Below, in pieces: positions 8,776 through 17,390 of a stretch of DNA of 64,000 bases (within the stretch, counting starts at the first letter, position 1; every line of letters begins with the position of its first letter). The DNA is from an uncultured Chloroflexota bacterium (GTDB taxonomy: Bacteria > Chloroflexota > Dehalococcoidia > CAUJGQ01), in NCBI GenBank assembly GCA_937879875.1, contig CALFMN010000072.1, positions 1 through 64,000 on the forward strand, written 5' to 3'. The notes below the pieces were generated by a model. It made no database searches, was not told the DNA's origin, and saw only the letters and a program-made list of their open reading frames with translations. The position numbers were made by a program, and so were the translations under genes.

Positions 8776-9585
8776 ATGAGCGTAGGGTCGGTTGATTCAG
8801 CCATCGTCGCGCGAGCCGACGCGAACTTCCACGAACTGTTCCGCGCGCTGGCGCGACTGAGCCCGCACGGCGTCGTGCACGAGGACGCTGAACTGCTGCT
8901 GGTCCGCTCCGGGCCGTTGCTGCCGCTGAAGAACGCCGCGATCGTCAAAACCGTTCCTGCCGACCCTGAGGGCGCGCTGGCCAGCGCGGCGGCGTTCTTC
9001 GCAGCGTACGAACAGCGCTTCGCCGTGATCGCCAGCGGCGCGGCGGCCGATGCGCTGGCGCCGGCCCTCGCCGCCGGCGGTCGCGAAGACGACTGCTCGC
9101 CGGGCATGATTCTCGCGCCGCTGGTGGGCGAGCCGGCCGCCGTGCCCGGGCTTACGGTGCAGGTCGTGAACGACATCGCCGGCCTGCGCCTGTACAACGA
9201 CACGATGACGGCGGGCTTCGGCAACGCCTGGGCGCTGGGCGAGATTCTGGACAGCCGCGCCCTGATCGACGCGCCGGACCTGACGCACTACACCGGCTTC
9301 ATGGATGGCGAACCCGTGGCCACGGCGATGCGGTTTACCAGCCATCGGATCGCCGGCGTCTACAACGTCAGCACGCTGCCGACCTTCCGCCGGCGCGGCA
9401 TCGGCGCGGCGCTCACCTGGCGCGCCGCGCTCGACGGGCTGGCCGAAGGCTGCATCGCCAGCGCCCTGCAGGCGAGCACGCTGGGCGAACCCGTCTACCG
9501 CCGCATGGGCTACCGCGAGGCGCTCGGCTATCACACCTGGCTGCCGCCCCGCGCGGCTCACGACATCAGCTACAATCCGCGGTAG
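8776..9585 (+). CDS. GNAT-family N-acetyltransferase
   Basis: About 269 residues. The C-terminal half contains the acetyl-CoA-binding motif VYNVSTLPTFRRRGIGAAL (R-R-x-G-x-G/A) followed by a helix, and EPVYRRMGYREALGYHTW, the classical motif B. The N-terminal 120 residues are a diverged domain, as in double-GNAT proteins. Target unknown. An in-frame ATG also overlaps the preceding stop (8752); I prefer the ATG at 8776 after AACAGGA, but both are possible. Its last 16 bases overlap the 3' end of the convergent toxin gene. Confidence 0.8.
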   Translation: MSVGSVDSAIVARADANFHELFRALARLSPHGVVHEDAELLLVRSGPLLPLKNAAIVKTVPADPEGALASAAAFFAAYEQRFAVIASGAAADALAPALAAGGREDDCSPGMILAPLVGEPAAVPGLTVQVVNDIAGLRLYNDTMTAGFGNAWALGEILDSRALIDAPDLTHYTGFMDGEPVATAMRFTSHRIAGVYNVSTLPTFRRRGIGAALTWRAALDGLAEGCIASALQASTLGEPVYRRMGYREALGYHTWLPPRAAHDISYNPR

Positions 9586-9836
9586 ATCTCGCCGCGTGGG
9601 CCAATATCGCTGATGTTGACCATCCGTTTCGCGTCGTCCACGGAGGAGACAATGCGCCAGCCGCCGACGCGTGCGGAGCGCCTTCCAGCCGCGTTGGTCA
9701 GCGGCCTGGTATGGTGCGGATCGTACGGATCGCGCCGGAACTCTTTCAGGCGCTCGCGGATGCGGGACTTTGTGCGGCCATCCAGCCGTCGATAATACGA
9801 TGCGGCCTGGCGCGAGAGTTGGAACTCGAAGCTCAT
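9570..9836 (-). CDS. RelE/ParE-superfamily toxin
   Basis: 88 residues: FEFQLSRQAASYYRRLDGRTKSRI, then LKEFRRDPYDPHHTRPL, then WRIVSSVDDAKRMVNISDIGPRGEIY, which is the beta-alpha-alpha-beta layout of RelE/ParE toxins with a positively charged helix and the terminal 'I-x-x-I-G-x-R-G-x-I-Y' strand. RelE members cleave mRNA on the ribosome and ParE members block gyrase; the sequence alone does not decide. Its ATG overlaps the antitoxin stop by four bases (ATGA), the normal coupling of such pairs. It overlaps the convergent GNAT gene by 16 bases. Confidence 0.85.
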   Translation of the reverse strand: MSFEFQLSRQAASYYRRLDGRTKSRIRERLKEFRRDPYDPHHTRPLTNAAGRRSARVGGWRIVSSVDDAKRMVNISDIGPRGEIYRGL

Positions 9837-10039
9837 CCGTGTGCCGGGTTGTCGAGATCGTCCAGACGAACGACATCGCCCCGTTCGATCTCATCTTCTC
9901 CACGGTGTACGCGCGCCAATTCCCTCTCCGTCAGAGTGTCTTCGGGGCGAAGGAGCCACTGGATGTAGTCAAGAACCTCATCGAGATCGTCGTCGGTGAA
10001 CTGCTCGACTAGCTGGTGGAGCTCTTCACGGACAGTCAT
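9833..10039 (-). CDS. Antitoxin partner of the RelE/ParE-type toxin
   Basis: 68 residues, acidic: MTVREELHQLVEQFTDDDL, then EVLDYIQWLL, then a charged tail with ARVHRGEDEIERGDVVRLDDL. Such short acidic helical proteins placed immediately before a RelE/ParE toxin neutralise it and usually repress their own operon. The ATG at 10039 is preceded by GGAGGGG, whereas the ATG four codons upstream overlaps that site, so the shorter form is chosen. A TATACT hexamer on the minus strand at 10082-10087 is a candidate -10 box. Confidence 0.8.
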   Translation of the reverse strand: MTVREELHQLVEQFTDDDLDEVLDYIQWLLRPEDTLTERELARVHRGEDEIERGDVVRLDDLDNPAHG

Positions 10040-10175
10040 CTGCCCCTCCAAAGACTCGGTCCATCTGCCGCTTTCTCTTTGAGTATAGCCGGCCCAGTCG
10101 CCCGGTTGGCCGCGGGTTCTGCCGACGGCGCTGTGCTAGGCTACGGACATTCTTCTCAGTCTGGAGCGCCTTGCC

Positions 10176-11426
10176 ATGCTCGTTTTCGAACACGCGCGCC
10201 TGCTCGACTGCACCGGCAGCGACCCACGTGCCGACATGGCCGTGGTGGTCGAGGATGACCGCATCGGGCGGATCGGCCCCAGCGGCAGCTTCGCCCTGCC
10301 GCGCGGCGCCGAGCTGATCGACTGCCAGGGCCGCACGCTGATGCCCGGGCTCACCGATGCGCACGTGCATCTGTCCGCCGTGGATCTCAGCCTCGCCGGC
10401 CGCACGAACGAGCCGGCGCCCGTGGTCGCGCTGCGCATCGCCGCCCTGATCGAAGAGACGTTGCAGATGGGCTTCACAACCGTGCGCGACGCGGGCGGGC
10501 TGCCCTGGGGCTTCAAAGAGGCGGTACGGCTCGGCCTGATCGACGGACCGGATCTGCTGATCGCCGGCGGCGTGCTCTCGCAGACCGGCGGTCACGGCGA
10601 CAGCCGCGCGCGCAGCGATTTTGGGCTTTCGCACAACGACAGCCAGATTCGTGCGCAGTCGTACATCGTCGATGGTCCGGACGAGGTGCGCAAGGCCGCG
10701 CGCGAGGCGCTGCGCCGCGGCAGCGACCAGATCAAAGTGATGGCCAACGGCGGCGCCATGTCGCCCACGGACGAAATGACCTCGCCGCAGTTCACCGTGG
10801 CCGAGCTGGCCGCCGCGGTCTACGAGGCGAAGGCCGCCGGCACCTACGTCATGGCGCATACCTACACACCGCAATCGATGCAGAACTGCATCGAGGCGGG
10901 CGTGCGCTCACTGGAGCACGGCAACTTTTTGGACGAAGCGACGGCCGCACTGATCAAGCAGAGCGGCACGTTTCTTGTGCCGACAATCGTCACCTACGAA
11001 CAGATCGCGGCCTACGGCGAGGCGGAAGGTGTACCGGAAAACCAGATGCGCAAAATTCGCCAGGGGCTCGAAGGCGCCTTCACCGCGCTGGAGATCGCCG
11101 TGCGCCACGGCGTCACGATCGCTTCAGGCTCGGATCTGCTCGGCCCGATGCAGCCGATGAAAACGCGCGAGCCGCTGCTCAAAGCGAAAGTCCTGGGCGC
11201 GATGGCCGCGCTGATCGCCACCACGCGCACGAACGCGCAACTCTTCCGGCTGGAGCACGAGATCGGCACGGTCGAAGCGGGCAAGCGCGCCGACGTGATC
11301 GTGGTCGACGGCGACCCAACCGTGGCGATCGAGCGCCTCACCGACCCGGCGAACGTTCATGTCGTGGTCAAGCACGGCCGCGTCCGCAAAGATCTGCGGG
11401 CGGAAGCCGCCGCGCTGTCCGTATAA
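10176..11426 (+). CDS. Amidohydrolase, Xaa-Pro dipeptidase / imidazolonepropionase-like
   Basis: 416 residues of a binuclear-metal amidohydrolase. Metal ligands are visible: DAHVHL (His63, His65), a probable carboxylated lysine in SDQIKVMANGG (Lys187), MAHTYT (His228), SLEHGN (His248) and SGSDLL (Asp near 318). This arrangement and the MANGGAMSPTDE segment match the prolidase-like branch that hydrolyses Xaa-Pro or N-blocked amino acids. No signal peptide, so cytosolic. Monocistronic, with divergent antitoxin and a 250-base gap after it that holds nothing recognisable. Confidence 0.85.
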   Translation: MLVFEHARLLDCTGSDPRADMAVVVEDDRIGRIGPSGSFALPRGAELIDCQGRTLMPGLTDAHVHLSAVDLSLAGRTNEPAPVVALRIAALIEETLQMGFTTVRDAGGLPWGFKEAVRLGLIDGPDLLIAGGVLSQTGGHGDSRARSDFGLSHNDSQIRAQSYIVDGPDEVRKAAREALRRGSDQIKVMANGGAMSPTDEMTSPQFTVAELAAAVYEAKAAGTYVMAHTYTPQSMQNCIEAGVRSLEHGNFLDEATAALIKQSGTFLVPTIVTYEQIAAYGEAEGVPENQMRKIRQGLEGAFTALEIAVRHGVTIASGSDLLGPMQPMKTREPLLKAKVLGAMAALIATTRTNAQLFRLEHEIGTVEAGKRADVIVVDGDPTVAIERLTDPANVHVVVKHGRVRKDLRAEAAALSV

Positions 11427-11675
11427 GCGGTACGTCCGCTACGCCGGTGTCTTTGACCGGCATATATGACCGCGGGCTGCAAGCGCCGGATACCCGGTCA
11501 CCGCCTGCCACCGAGAACTGCCGCCGATGGCCTTGGCTCTGGCGCCGAGCGGCGCTGCCGGCTTTGCCGAGCTTTGTGCGACAAACCCGCAGATCGGCGT
11601 ACGCCCCGCCTTGTCCTGCTACGGACGGACCGCGATACTCGATTTGTGACACCGGGCACAAGTTGGAGGACCGCG

Positions 11676-12218
11676 ATGACGACCATGACGCCGCTGGCCG
11701 AGACGCTGCCGCTGACCGGGGACGCCGCGACGAAGCTCGACGGTATGGGCGTGGTGCGCGGCGCACTGGCCGAGGTGCGGCTGGGCAACGCCGAGTTCCA
11801 CGCCTATCTGGCGCAGCTCATCCGCGAGGCGAAGCAGTCGGTGGACGACTACGTGATTCCCGAAGGCCGGCCCGATCCGTACGACCCGGAGATCCTGCGC
11901 GCCTACGCGACCGCCAACCGCAACGGCGTCCGTACACGCACGCTGATCAGCCCCGAGCACCTGACGCTCGTGCAGCAGACCTACGACCCAAACTTCGAAA
12001 TCAACGCCTTCCTGCAAAAGTTCCCGCACATCCGCGTCGTGGGCAAGGTCCACGCGCCGTTCACCGTGCTCGACGGCAAGCGTGTACTGCTCAACGTCAA
12101 AGATCCGCTGGAACCCGACGAGTACATCATCTCGGTCTGCGTCTGGGACCGCGAGCTGGCGGCGCTGCTGACCAATAAGTTCGAGGTGCTCTGGGCGTCG
12201 GGAAAATCGGCGGTGTGA
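11676..12218 (+). CDS. Small protein with a PLD-like/TrmB-C-terminal-like domain
   Basis: 180 residues starting MTTMTPLAETL after a GGAGG site. A long helix (EFHAYLAQLIREAKQSVDDYVIP) leads into LRAYATANRNGVRTRTLISPEHL, FPHIRVVGKVHAPFTVLDGKRVLLNVKDP and WDRELAALLTNKFEVLWASG. That last run, a variable 'HAPFTVLDGKRVLL' strand followed by a terminal helix with F-E-x-L-W, resembles the phospholipase-D-like sensory domain found at the C-terminus of TrmB-type regulators. The DNA-binding half is absent, and HxK catalytic motifs are not obvious, so I infer a stand-alone ligand-binding domain. Confidence 0.65.
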   Translation: MTTMTPLAETLPLTGDAATKLDGMGVVRGALAEVRLGNAEFHAYLAQLIREAKQSVDDYVIPEGRPDPYDPEILRAYATANRNGVRTRTLISPEHLTLVQQTYDPNFEINAFLQKFPHIRVVGKVHAPFTVLDGKRVLLNVKDPLEPDEYIISVCVWDRELAALLTNKFEVLWASGKSAV

Positions 12219-12366
12219 AGTTGGTCCGCCGGCAGCCTGCCGCCGGCTCCTTCCGCTTGCCCGATCGCCTGCGCTGCCTGTTCGAGTGATCCATGCACGG
12301 CGCGCGTGCGAATACCCAGGCATGGCGGCTGCGCAGAGGCCGCCCGCGTGCTCGAAGGGGCGGGCG

Positions 12367-12609
12367 ATGTCTGGTAGAAAGGCGCCGATCGATCCGTGGG
12401 TACGGGCCGCGCTGATCCGCGACCTGCGGCTCTCGTTGCAGCGGCTCGAAGCCATGCCCCTGCCGCCCGCGTCGACGGCGGAGTTCCGCGACCGCCGGGC
12501 ACTGCTCGCACGCGACACCAGGCTCGCCATCGCGCAGCTCAGCAGCGCCCATGCCCGCTCAACGCTGGCGGCTGCAGCGGCGCTCAGAGATCGCGAATCG
12601 CCGGCATGA
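12367..12609 (+). CDS. Hypothetical helical protein (80 aa)
   Basis: Begins MSGRKAPIDPWVRAALIRDL after GAAGGGGCGGGCG and is predicted to be two or three amphipathic helices rich in Arg, Leu and Ala. I recognise no family. Its final 26 bases overlap the 3' end of the convergent LLM gene, which weakens the case slightly, but the ribosome site and helical periodicity make it plausible. Confidence 0.4.
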   Translation: MSGRKAPIDPWVRAALIRDLRLSLQRLEAMPLPPASTAEFRDRRALLARDTRLAIAQLSSAHARSTLAAAAALRDRESPA

Positions 12610-13588
12610 CGTGCGTGCCGATCAGTTCGAACGAGCGCAGCATCAGCCGATGATCGCCGGTGATGTGCCGCACCATGACCTCCTCAAAGCCCAGGGCGCG
12701 GTAACTGCGCAGCCGCTCGATCACGCTCCGCGGGCTGCCCACGAGCAGTTCGCCCTTGCCCGTACCGCGGTAGCCCTCGGCCAGCACGCGGTCCACCTCG
12801 GCGTGCGCCTCGGCGTCGCTCTCGGCCACGAAGATGTCGCGGCGCAACACCGCGCGGGGCGGGCGTCCGGCTGCCGCGGCCGCCTCGCGGTAGATCGCGA
12901 GTTGCTGCACAACCTCGGCGTCCGTCGCATTCTGGCCTGTGAGCCACGCGTCGCCCAGCGTGCCCGCGCGGGCCGCCGCGGCCGGTACGGTGCCGGCGAT
13001 CCAGATCTCCACCGGCACACGCGGCAACGGGCTGATGCGCACGCCGTTGAGCGTGAAGTAGCGCCCTTGCAAGCTCACGCGCTCGCCCGCCAGCAGCGGG
13101 CGCAGCACCGTCGCCAGCTCCTCCAGGCGGCGGGCACGGCTGCGCAGGTCCATGCCGAAGGCGGAAAACGCCCGCTCGTTGCCGCCGTTGGCGAGCGTCA
13201 CGATCAGCGGTCCGCGCGCGAACGCGGCGAGCGTGCCGATCTGCTCGGCGAGCAGCACCGGATGGTAGAACGGCGCCAGCAGCACCACACCGGCGGGCAT
13301 CGCGCCCATTTCGGCCAGCAGGCGCGCCAGCGTCGGCAGCGGCGAGAAGCAGTTGGCATAGCCGGCCGGGACGGCGTGATTGTCGCCCACGAGCAGACCG
13401 TCGAGCCCGGCGGCCCGCGCGGCGGCCGCGACTTCCAGCAGGTTGTGCGCCTGTTCGGCCGTGTCGAAGGCTCCCAGCGGCCGTTCGACGAAGCTGCCGG
13501 GCGGCATGGCGGCCAGCGTCTGCTTGAACTGCGCGTAGGTCTGCGGCCCGGCGGGAAAGAGAAACCGCAGCGAAGTCCCGAGCTTCAT
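12584..13588 (-). CDS. LLM-class flavin/F420-dependent oxidoreductase
   Basis: 334 residues of the luciferase-like fold: MKLGTSLRFLF start, LLEVAAAARAAGLDGLLVGDNH near 51-72, VVLLAPFYHPVLLAEQIGTLAAF near 101-123, GGNERAFSAFGMD near 136, and LLAGERVSLQGRYFTLNGVRISP near 165. The C-terminal GELLVGSPRSVIERLRSYRALGFEEV is typical of F420-dependent family members. Substrate unknown. A probable promoter with a TTGACA box lies 60-90 bases upstream, one of few AT-rich stretches in the area. Confidence 0.85.
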   Translation of the reverse strand: MKLGTSLRFLFPAGPQTYAQFKQTLAAMPPGSFVERPLGAFDTAEQAHNLLEVAAAARAAGLDGLLVGDNHAVPAGYANCFSPLPTLARLLAEMGAMPAGVVLLAPFYHPVLLAEQIGTLAAFARGPLIVTLANGGNERAFSAFGMDLRSRARRLEELATVLRPLLAGERVSLQGRYFTLNGVRISPLPRVPVEIWIAGTVPAAAARAGTLGDAWLTGQNATDAEVVQQLAIYREAAAAAGRPPRAVLRRDIFVAESDAEAHAEVDRVLAEGYRGTGKGELLVGSPRSVIERLRSYRALGFEEVMVRHITGDHRLMLRSFELIGTHVMPAIRDL

Positions 13589-13649
13589 GCCGCGGCCTCC
13601 TCGATCGGCTGCACCAATAAGCGGCCACCCGGCAGTGGCTATGAAACGT

Positions 13650-13679
13650 ACGGTAACTTTACAAAAGCAATATTGTCAA
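13650..13679 (-). promoter_or_regulatory. Candidate promoter for the LLM gene at 12584-13588
   Basis: On the minus strand TTGACA (13674-13679) is followed after 18 bases by TACCGT (13650-13655), about 60 bases before the ATG. The -35 box is perfect and the spacer AT-rich within GC-rich surroundings; the -10 box is weak. Confidence 0.4.
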
Positions 13680-13717
13680 GCGGATGGCCGGCCGGCGCGG
13701 CTTGGCACGCACTCGGC

Positions 13718-13938
13718 GGGGCACCTAACCCTGCCTTCGCAGGCGAAGGCTGTCCCTTCCCGAGGCGGGAAAGGGACTTCTGGAGCGTTCCAACCACCGT
13801 GCCACGGCAGCGGGCAGGGGTGTCCTCGCGGGGCTCGCGGAAGGTTCGTCTCCAACTCGTCCGTGGTCCTCGAACCCCACCCTTCCTGTGTCGGGAAGGG
13901 ACAGACATCGCTTCAGCGAGGTCAGGGTTAGGTGCCCC
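13718..13938. repeat. Family-1 dispersed inverted repeat, copy C
   Basis: 221 bases with ends GGGGCACCTAACCCTG and CAGGGTTAGGTGCCCC. Its interior is the reverse complement of copy B in order (CTTCTGGAGCGTTCC first, GAGGACCACGGACG-type block last when inverted), so the element can sit in either direction. It lies 47 bases beyond the stop of the TPP-enzyme gene. Confidence 0.9.
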
Positions 13939-13984
13939 GCGCGGGCAACGCCTTTTGTGCGTCCACGAACCCGCGCCCTATACC

Positions 13985-15610
13985 CTACGCCCGCTTCAGC
14001 GCGATCCCCCAGATGCTCGGCACCTCGCCCAGCGGTACCTCGATCAGCGTCGGCTGACTGTCGGCCAGCGCGGCGTGCAGGTGGTGGCGCAGCTCCTCAT
14101 GGCTGGTGGCCCGGACGCCGCTTAGACCGAAGGCCTCGGCCAGCTTGACGAAGTCCGGATTGAGCAGCTCGGAGCCGAGGATCTGCTCGTTGAACTGCTG
14201 CCGCTGGATGCGCCGCACGTTGCCGTAGGCGTTGTCGTTGAAGACGATCGTCACCAAATTGGTGATGCCGTGCTTCATCAGCGTGGCCAGCTCCTGCATC
14301 TGGTAGCCGAAGCCGCCGTCGCCACTGATCGAGACGACCTTCTTGTCGGGATTGCCCACGGCCACGCCCAGCGCCGTGCCGAAACCGAAGCCCAGCGTGC
14401 CCTGATAGCCCGCACCCACGAACGTGCGCGGCTGGTAGACCGGGAAACCCTGGCGGCTCCAGTAGCCCATCTGCGTCATCTCGCTGACGAAGATGCCGTC
14501 CTCCGGCAACTCCGCGCGGATCGCCAGCGCGTAGCCAGCCTGCGGCTCGATGCCGTTCAACTGCGCCGTCGCCTCGGCCTTCAGCGCCGCATACTCGTCG
14601 CTGCGCGCGGCGCGGCTGCGGTTATGCTTCTGCACGCGCTCGGCAAGCTGCGTCAGCCCGGCCTTCGCGTCGGCGACGATGGCGATGTCCGGCTTCGAGA
14701 CGCGTGTGATCTCTTCGGAATCGACATCGAGGCGGATGACCGTCTGGCCCGGCTTCGGCCCCCAGGGCATGGTCAGCGGCTGCAGGAAGCGCGTGCCCGC
14801 GGCGAGAATCACGTCGGCCTGCGGCGTCAGCACGGGCGAGACCAGCGGCGTCATGCCCAGCGGATGGCGGTCCGAAAGGGCGCCGCGGCCGTTCTCCGTC
14901 ATGATCACGGGTGCGCCGAGCATTTCGGCCAGCCGCTGCAGCTCCTCCCAGGCGCCGCTGCCCAGAATGCCGCCGCCGGCGAAGATCAGCGGCCGTTCGG
15001 CCTGGCCCAGTGCCCGCGCCGCCTGCTCGATCAGATCCGGATCGGGCTGCTCGCGGTCGGGCTGATACGGCTCCAGCAGCGTGACGTCGCCCGTCTTTTG
15101 CAGCACGTCGGGCGGCACTTCGATCTCGACCGGCCGGCGGCGGCCGCTCTGCAGCTCGCGGAAAGCGTGATGCACGAGGCCGGGCACCTCTTGCGGTGTC
15201 ATCGCGCGGCCGGCCCACTTGGTCACGCTGCGCACCATGCCGAGTTGGTTGGGAATCTCGTGCAGCAGGCCGCGGCCCGCCTCGATCAGGTCCGACTGGA
15301 TCTGTCCGGACACCATCAGCACCGGCGAATTGCAGGCGTACGCCGTCGAGAGGGCGCCGCTGGCGTTGAGCAGCCCCGGCCCGGGCACGACCAGCGCCGT
15401 GCCGACTTTGCCCGTGGTGCGGGCGAAGCCGTCGGCCATGTAGGCGGTGGCCTGCTCGTGGCGTGTATTGAGCACGCGCACGTCGTCGCGGGCGCGCCAG
15501 AGCGCGTCGAACGCCCAGTCGAGCTGCACGCCGGGCAGGCCGAAGATCGTTTGTACGCCCTCGCTCTTCAGCGATTGGACGAGCGCTTCACCGCCGGTCA
15601 TCTCGGGCAT
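13985..15610 (-). CDS. Thiamine-diphosphate enzyme, acetolactate synthase large-subunit-like
   Basis: 541 residues with the three-domain ThDP layout. The catalytic Glu52 is in NTRHEQATAYMADG, the FAD/dimer domain carries RPLIFAGGGI, and the cofactor motif SGDGGFGYQMQELAT with downstream FNDNAYGNV binds ThDP and Mg. Acetolactate synthases join two pyruvates, but this protein lacks the regulatory subunit gene and the ilvN/ilvC context, and similar stand-alone proteins include oxalyl-CoA or sulfoacetaldehyde-type enzymes, so the substrate is open. ATG preceded by GGAGCCCC. A family-1 repeat follows the stop. Confidence 0.85.
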   Translation of the reverse strand: MPEMTGGEALVQSLKSEGVQTIFGLPGVQLDWAFDALWRARDDVRVLNTRHEQATAYMADGFARTTGKVGTALVVPGPGLLNASGALSTAYACNSPVLMVSGQIQSDLIEAGRGLLHEIPNQLGMVRSVTKWAGRAMTPQEVPGLVHHAFRELQSGRRRPVEIEVPPDVLQKTGDVTLLEPYQPDREQPDPDLIEQAARALGQAERPLIFAGGGILGSGAWEELQRLAEMLGAPVIMTENGRGALSDRHPLGMTPLVSPVLTPQADVILAAGTRFLQPLTMPWGPKPGQTVIRLDVDSEEITRVSKPDIAIVADAKAGLTQLAERVQKHNRSRAARSDEYAALKAEATAQLNGIEPQAGYALAIRAELPEDGIFVSEMTQMGYWSRQGFPVYQPRTFVGAGYQGTLGFGFGTALGVAVGNPDKKVVSISGDGGFGYQMQELATLMKHGITNLVTIVFNDNAYGNVRRIQRQQFNEQILGSELLNPDFVKLAEAFGLSGVRATSHEELRHHLHAALADSQPTLIEVPLGEVPSIWGIALKRA

Positions 15611-15652
15611 GTGGGGCTCCTTTGAGAACTCCGTTGGTCGTAGGGGGCACGC

Positions 15653-15676
15653 GTCGTTTCACGTCTCCGACGGTTG
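15653..15676. repeat. Isolated GTCTCCGACGGTTG sub-repeat in the leader of the TPP-enzyme gene
   Basis: GTCGTTTCACGTCTCCGACG with TTG following is nearly identical to a segment inside family-1 copies E (34920-34943) and F (inverted, 61120-61133). Here it lies alone, next to an inverted pair CCCTGG/CCAGGG, in the 235-base space upstream of the TPP-enzyme gene. Confidence 0.5.
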
Positions 15677-15845
15677 TCCCTGGGCTGCGCGCCAGGGTCC
15701 CCTTGGTCACCCCCGAATGTGTTGCGGCCTGCGGCCGCGTTGCTTTCACTGCCGGTCCAGCCGGCTGAGGCGCGCTGCTCGCTCGTGGCCGCACCGGGCA
15801 TACGGTAGCACAGTCGCTGGTGAAGAGCAGGCGCGCGGCGCTGTT

Positions 15846-16454
15846 CTAGAGCTGGTCCGCCGGGGCGAAGCGGTAGGCGAAGGGGCCGCGCTTCTGCTGA
15901 TAGGCGATGCCGATAACCAGCCGGGCGAAGGCCTCGATGTCGGACGCCACCTTCAGTTCGCCGGCGTCGATCGGCTCGAAGCCGAGGTCGGCCATCAGCG
16001 AGGCGGCCGCGGCTTTCGCCGCCGCGTCGTCACCGCAGATCACCATGCTGGCGCGGCCGGGGCGCGCCGCGGCGAGCGGATACTGGCCGGCGAAGACCGT
16101 GTTGACCGCCTTGACCACGCGCGCGCCGGGCGCCAGCACGGCGATCTTCTCCGCGCCCGACTGGCCGCCGGGCGTGCCGCTGAAGTTGGTCGCGTCGATC
16201 AGCAGCTTGCCGTCGAGCGGGCCGAGCGCCTGTACCGCGGCTTCCGCGGCCGCGGCCGGCACGGCCAGCAGTACAGCCTCGGCGCCACGCGCGGCCTCGG
16301 CGGGCGCGGCGCTGCGGGCGCCGATCTCCGCGGCCGTCTTCGCCAGCGCCGCCTCGTCGCGGGTGAACGTGAGCGTCACCGCGTGGCCCTTCTGTTGCCA
16401 GAGGCGGCCGAGCGTGGCGCCGATGTTGCCGGCGCCGGCGACTGCGATCTGCAT
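15846..16454 (-). CDS. NADPH-dependent F420 reductase-like Rossmann protein
   Basis: 202 residues. MQIAVAGAGNIGATLG is a GxGxxG NADP-binding start, followed by a short Rossmann domain (AEAVLLAVPAAA, KLLIDATNFSG) and the RVVKAVNTVFAGQYP and SMVICGDDAAAKA segments characteristic of the F420-dependent NADP reductase/YqeC family (about 200-230 residues). These enzymes move hydride between NADPH and F420, which would serve LLM enzymes in this window; some relatives act on other substrates. Start chosen at the ATG after GGAGCAGAAGCT. Confidence 0.8.
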   Translation of the reverse strand: MQIAVAGAGNIGATLGRLWQQKGHAVTLTFTRDEAALAKTAAEIGARSAAPAEAARGAEAVLLAVPAAAAEAAVQALGPLDGKLLIDATNFSGTPGGQSGAEKIAVLAPGARVVKAVNTVFAGQYPLAAARPGRASMVICGDDAAAKAAAASLMADLGFEPIDAGELKVASDIEAFARLVIGIAYQQKRGPFAYRFAPADQL

Positions 16455-16645
16455 AGCTTCTGCTCCGTTGCGGGGAGTCGAACGCGGCGGGACTGCTTCA
16501 TGTTCGGCAGCGGCGTCCGGCAGTGATGCTCGGCGCGCTGATGCTCCATCGAGATGATAGCCGACGGGACACGCGGCGGGTCGGCAGACCACCGGTTCGG
16601 GCAGGCTGCGTCCGTGTCCAAACGCCGCGCCGCAGAGACTGTTAC

Positions 16646-16675
16646 TTCACAAAAACTGCGCATAAAGGCTATACT
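16646..16675 (+). promoter_or_regulatory. Candidate promoter of the PIN-domain gene
   Basis: TTCACA (16646-16651), 18-base spacer, TATACT (16670-16675), in a locally AT-rich stretch 48 bases before the GTG start. Confidence 0.5.
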
Positions 16676-16722
16676 CCTGCAAGGGCCGCAGTGTGAGACG
16701 GGCTGCACAGGAGTGTCGCCGC

Positions 16723-17355
16723 GTGAACAGGTATGGCCGGCCGAACGTCACCCTCGACACCAACAGCCTGCTCGACCTCGAAGAGGGCCGGCCGGCGGCA
16801 CGCCCCCTGGGCCGCCTGATCGGCCTGCAGTGCGCCGGCGCCCTGCGCCTCGGCGTCGTCGTGCTCGGCGCCAGCGAGCGCCAGCCCGACGGCGTCTACG
16901 CGGCCGACCTGCCCACCTTCCGCGAACGTATGACGATGCTGGATCTGGGCGACGCCCGCTCGCTGCGCCCGTTGTTTCGCTGGGGCTTGAGCTTCGCCGA
17001 GTGGGCGCAGTGGCCCACGCCGCTCGCCGAGCGCCTGGAGCGCCGCGTCCACCGGGCGCTGTTCCCCGATTCGCCCTTCCGCTGGAGCGATTGCGCTGAC
17101 GCGGCCGGCCCCGGTGCAGACCGCGACGTGCTTTATGCCCGCTGGCGCAACGCCCGCCTCACGGTGCTTTCGGTCTGGGCGCACATCGAGCATGCCGGCG
17201 ATATCTATGTGACCCGCGACGAGATCTTCTGGCAGAACGACGCCGCGGCGCGCCTGCGGGCACTCGGCGCTGGCACGATTCTCACGCCGCGCGACGCCGC
17301 GCTGCGACTGGGCGGGCGCAGCGCCGCGCTTGGGCCGGCGGCCGGCGAGCCGTAA
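16723..17355 (+). CDS. PIN-like domain protein without a visible antitoxin
   Basis: 210 residues, GTG start nine bases after AGGAG. VTLDTNSLLDLEEG near residue 8 is the first acidic motif of PIN nucleases; near the C-terminus HAGDIYVTRDEIFW and LGAGTILTPRDAALRLGG supply the later D and the closing strand. PIN domains are Mg-dependent RNases, often VapC toxins, but this protein is longer than VapC (about 130) and has no antitoxin gene beside it, so a toxin role is not shown. Convergent with the galactokinase gene. Confidence 0.65.
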   Translation: MNRYGRPNVTLDTNSLLDLEEGRPAARPLGRLIGLQCAGALRLGVVVLGASERQPDGVYAADLPTFRERMTMLDLGDARSLRPLFRWGLSFAEWAQWPTPLAERLERRVHRALFPDSPFRWSDCADAAGPGADRDVLYARWRNARLTVLSVWAHIEHAGDIYVTRDEIFWQNDAAARLRALGAGTILTPRDAALRLGGRSAALGPAAGEP

Positions 17356-17390
17356 CCACCGCGCCCGCGACGGAAGCAGAGGAAGCCGCT

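Noticed and set aside
15611..15845. T-box riboswitch before the acetolactate-synthase-like gene
   Set aside because: The gene type invited it, but the conserved GGGTGGnACCGCG antiterminator bulge is not present.
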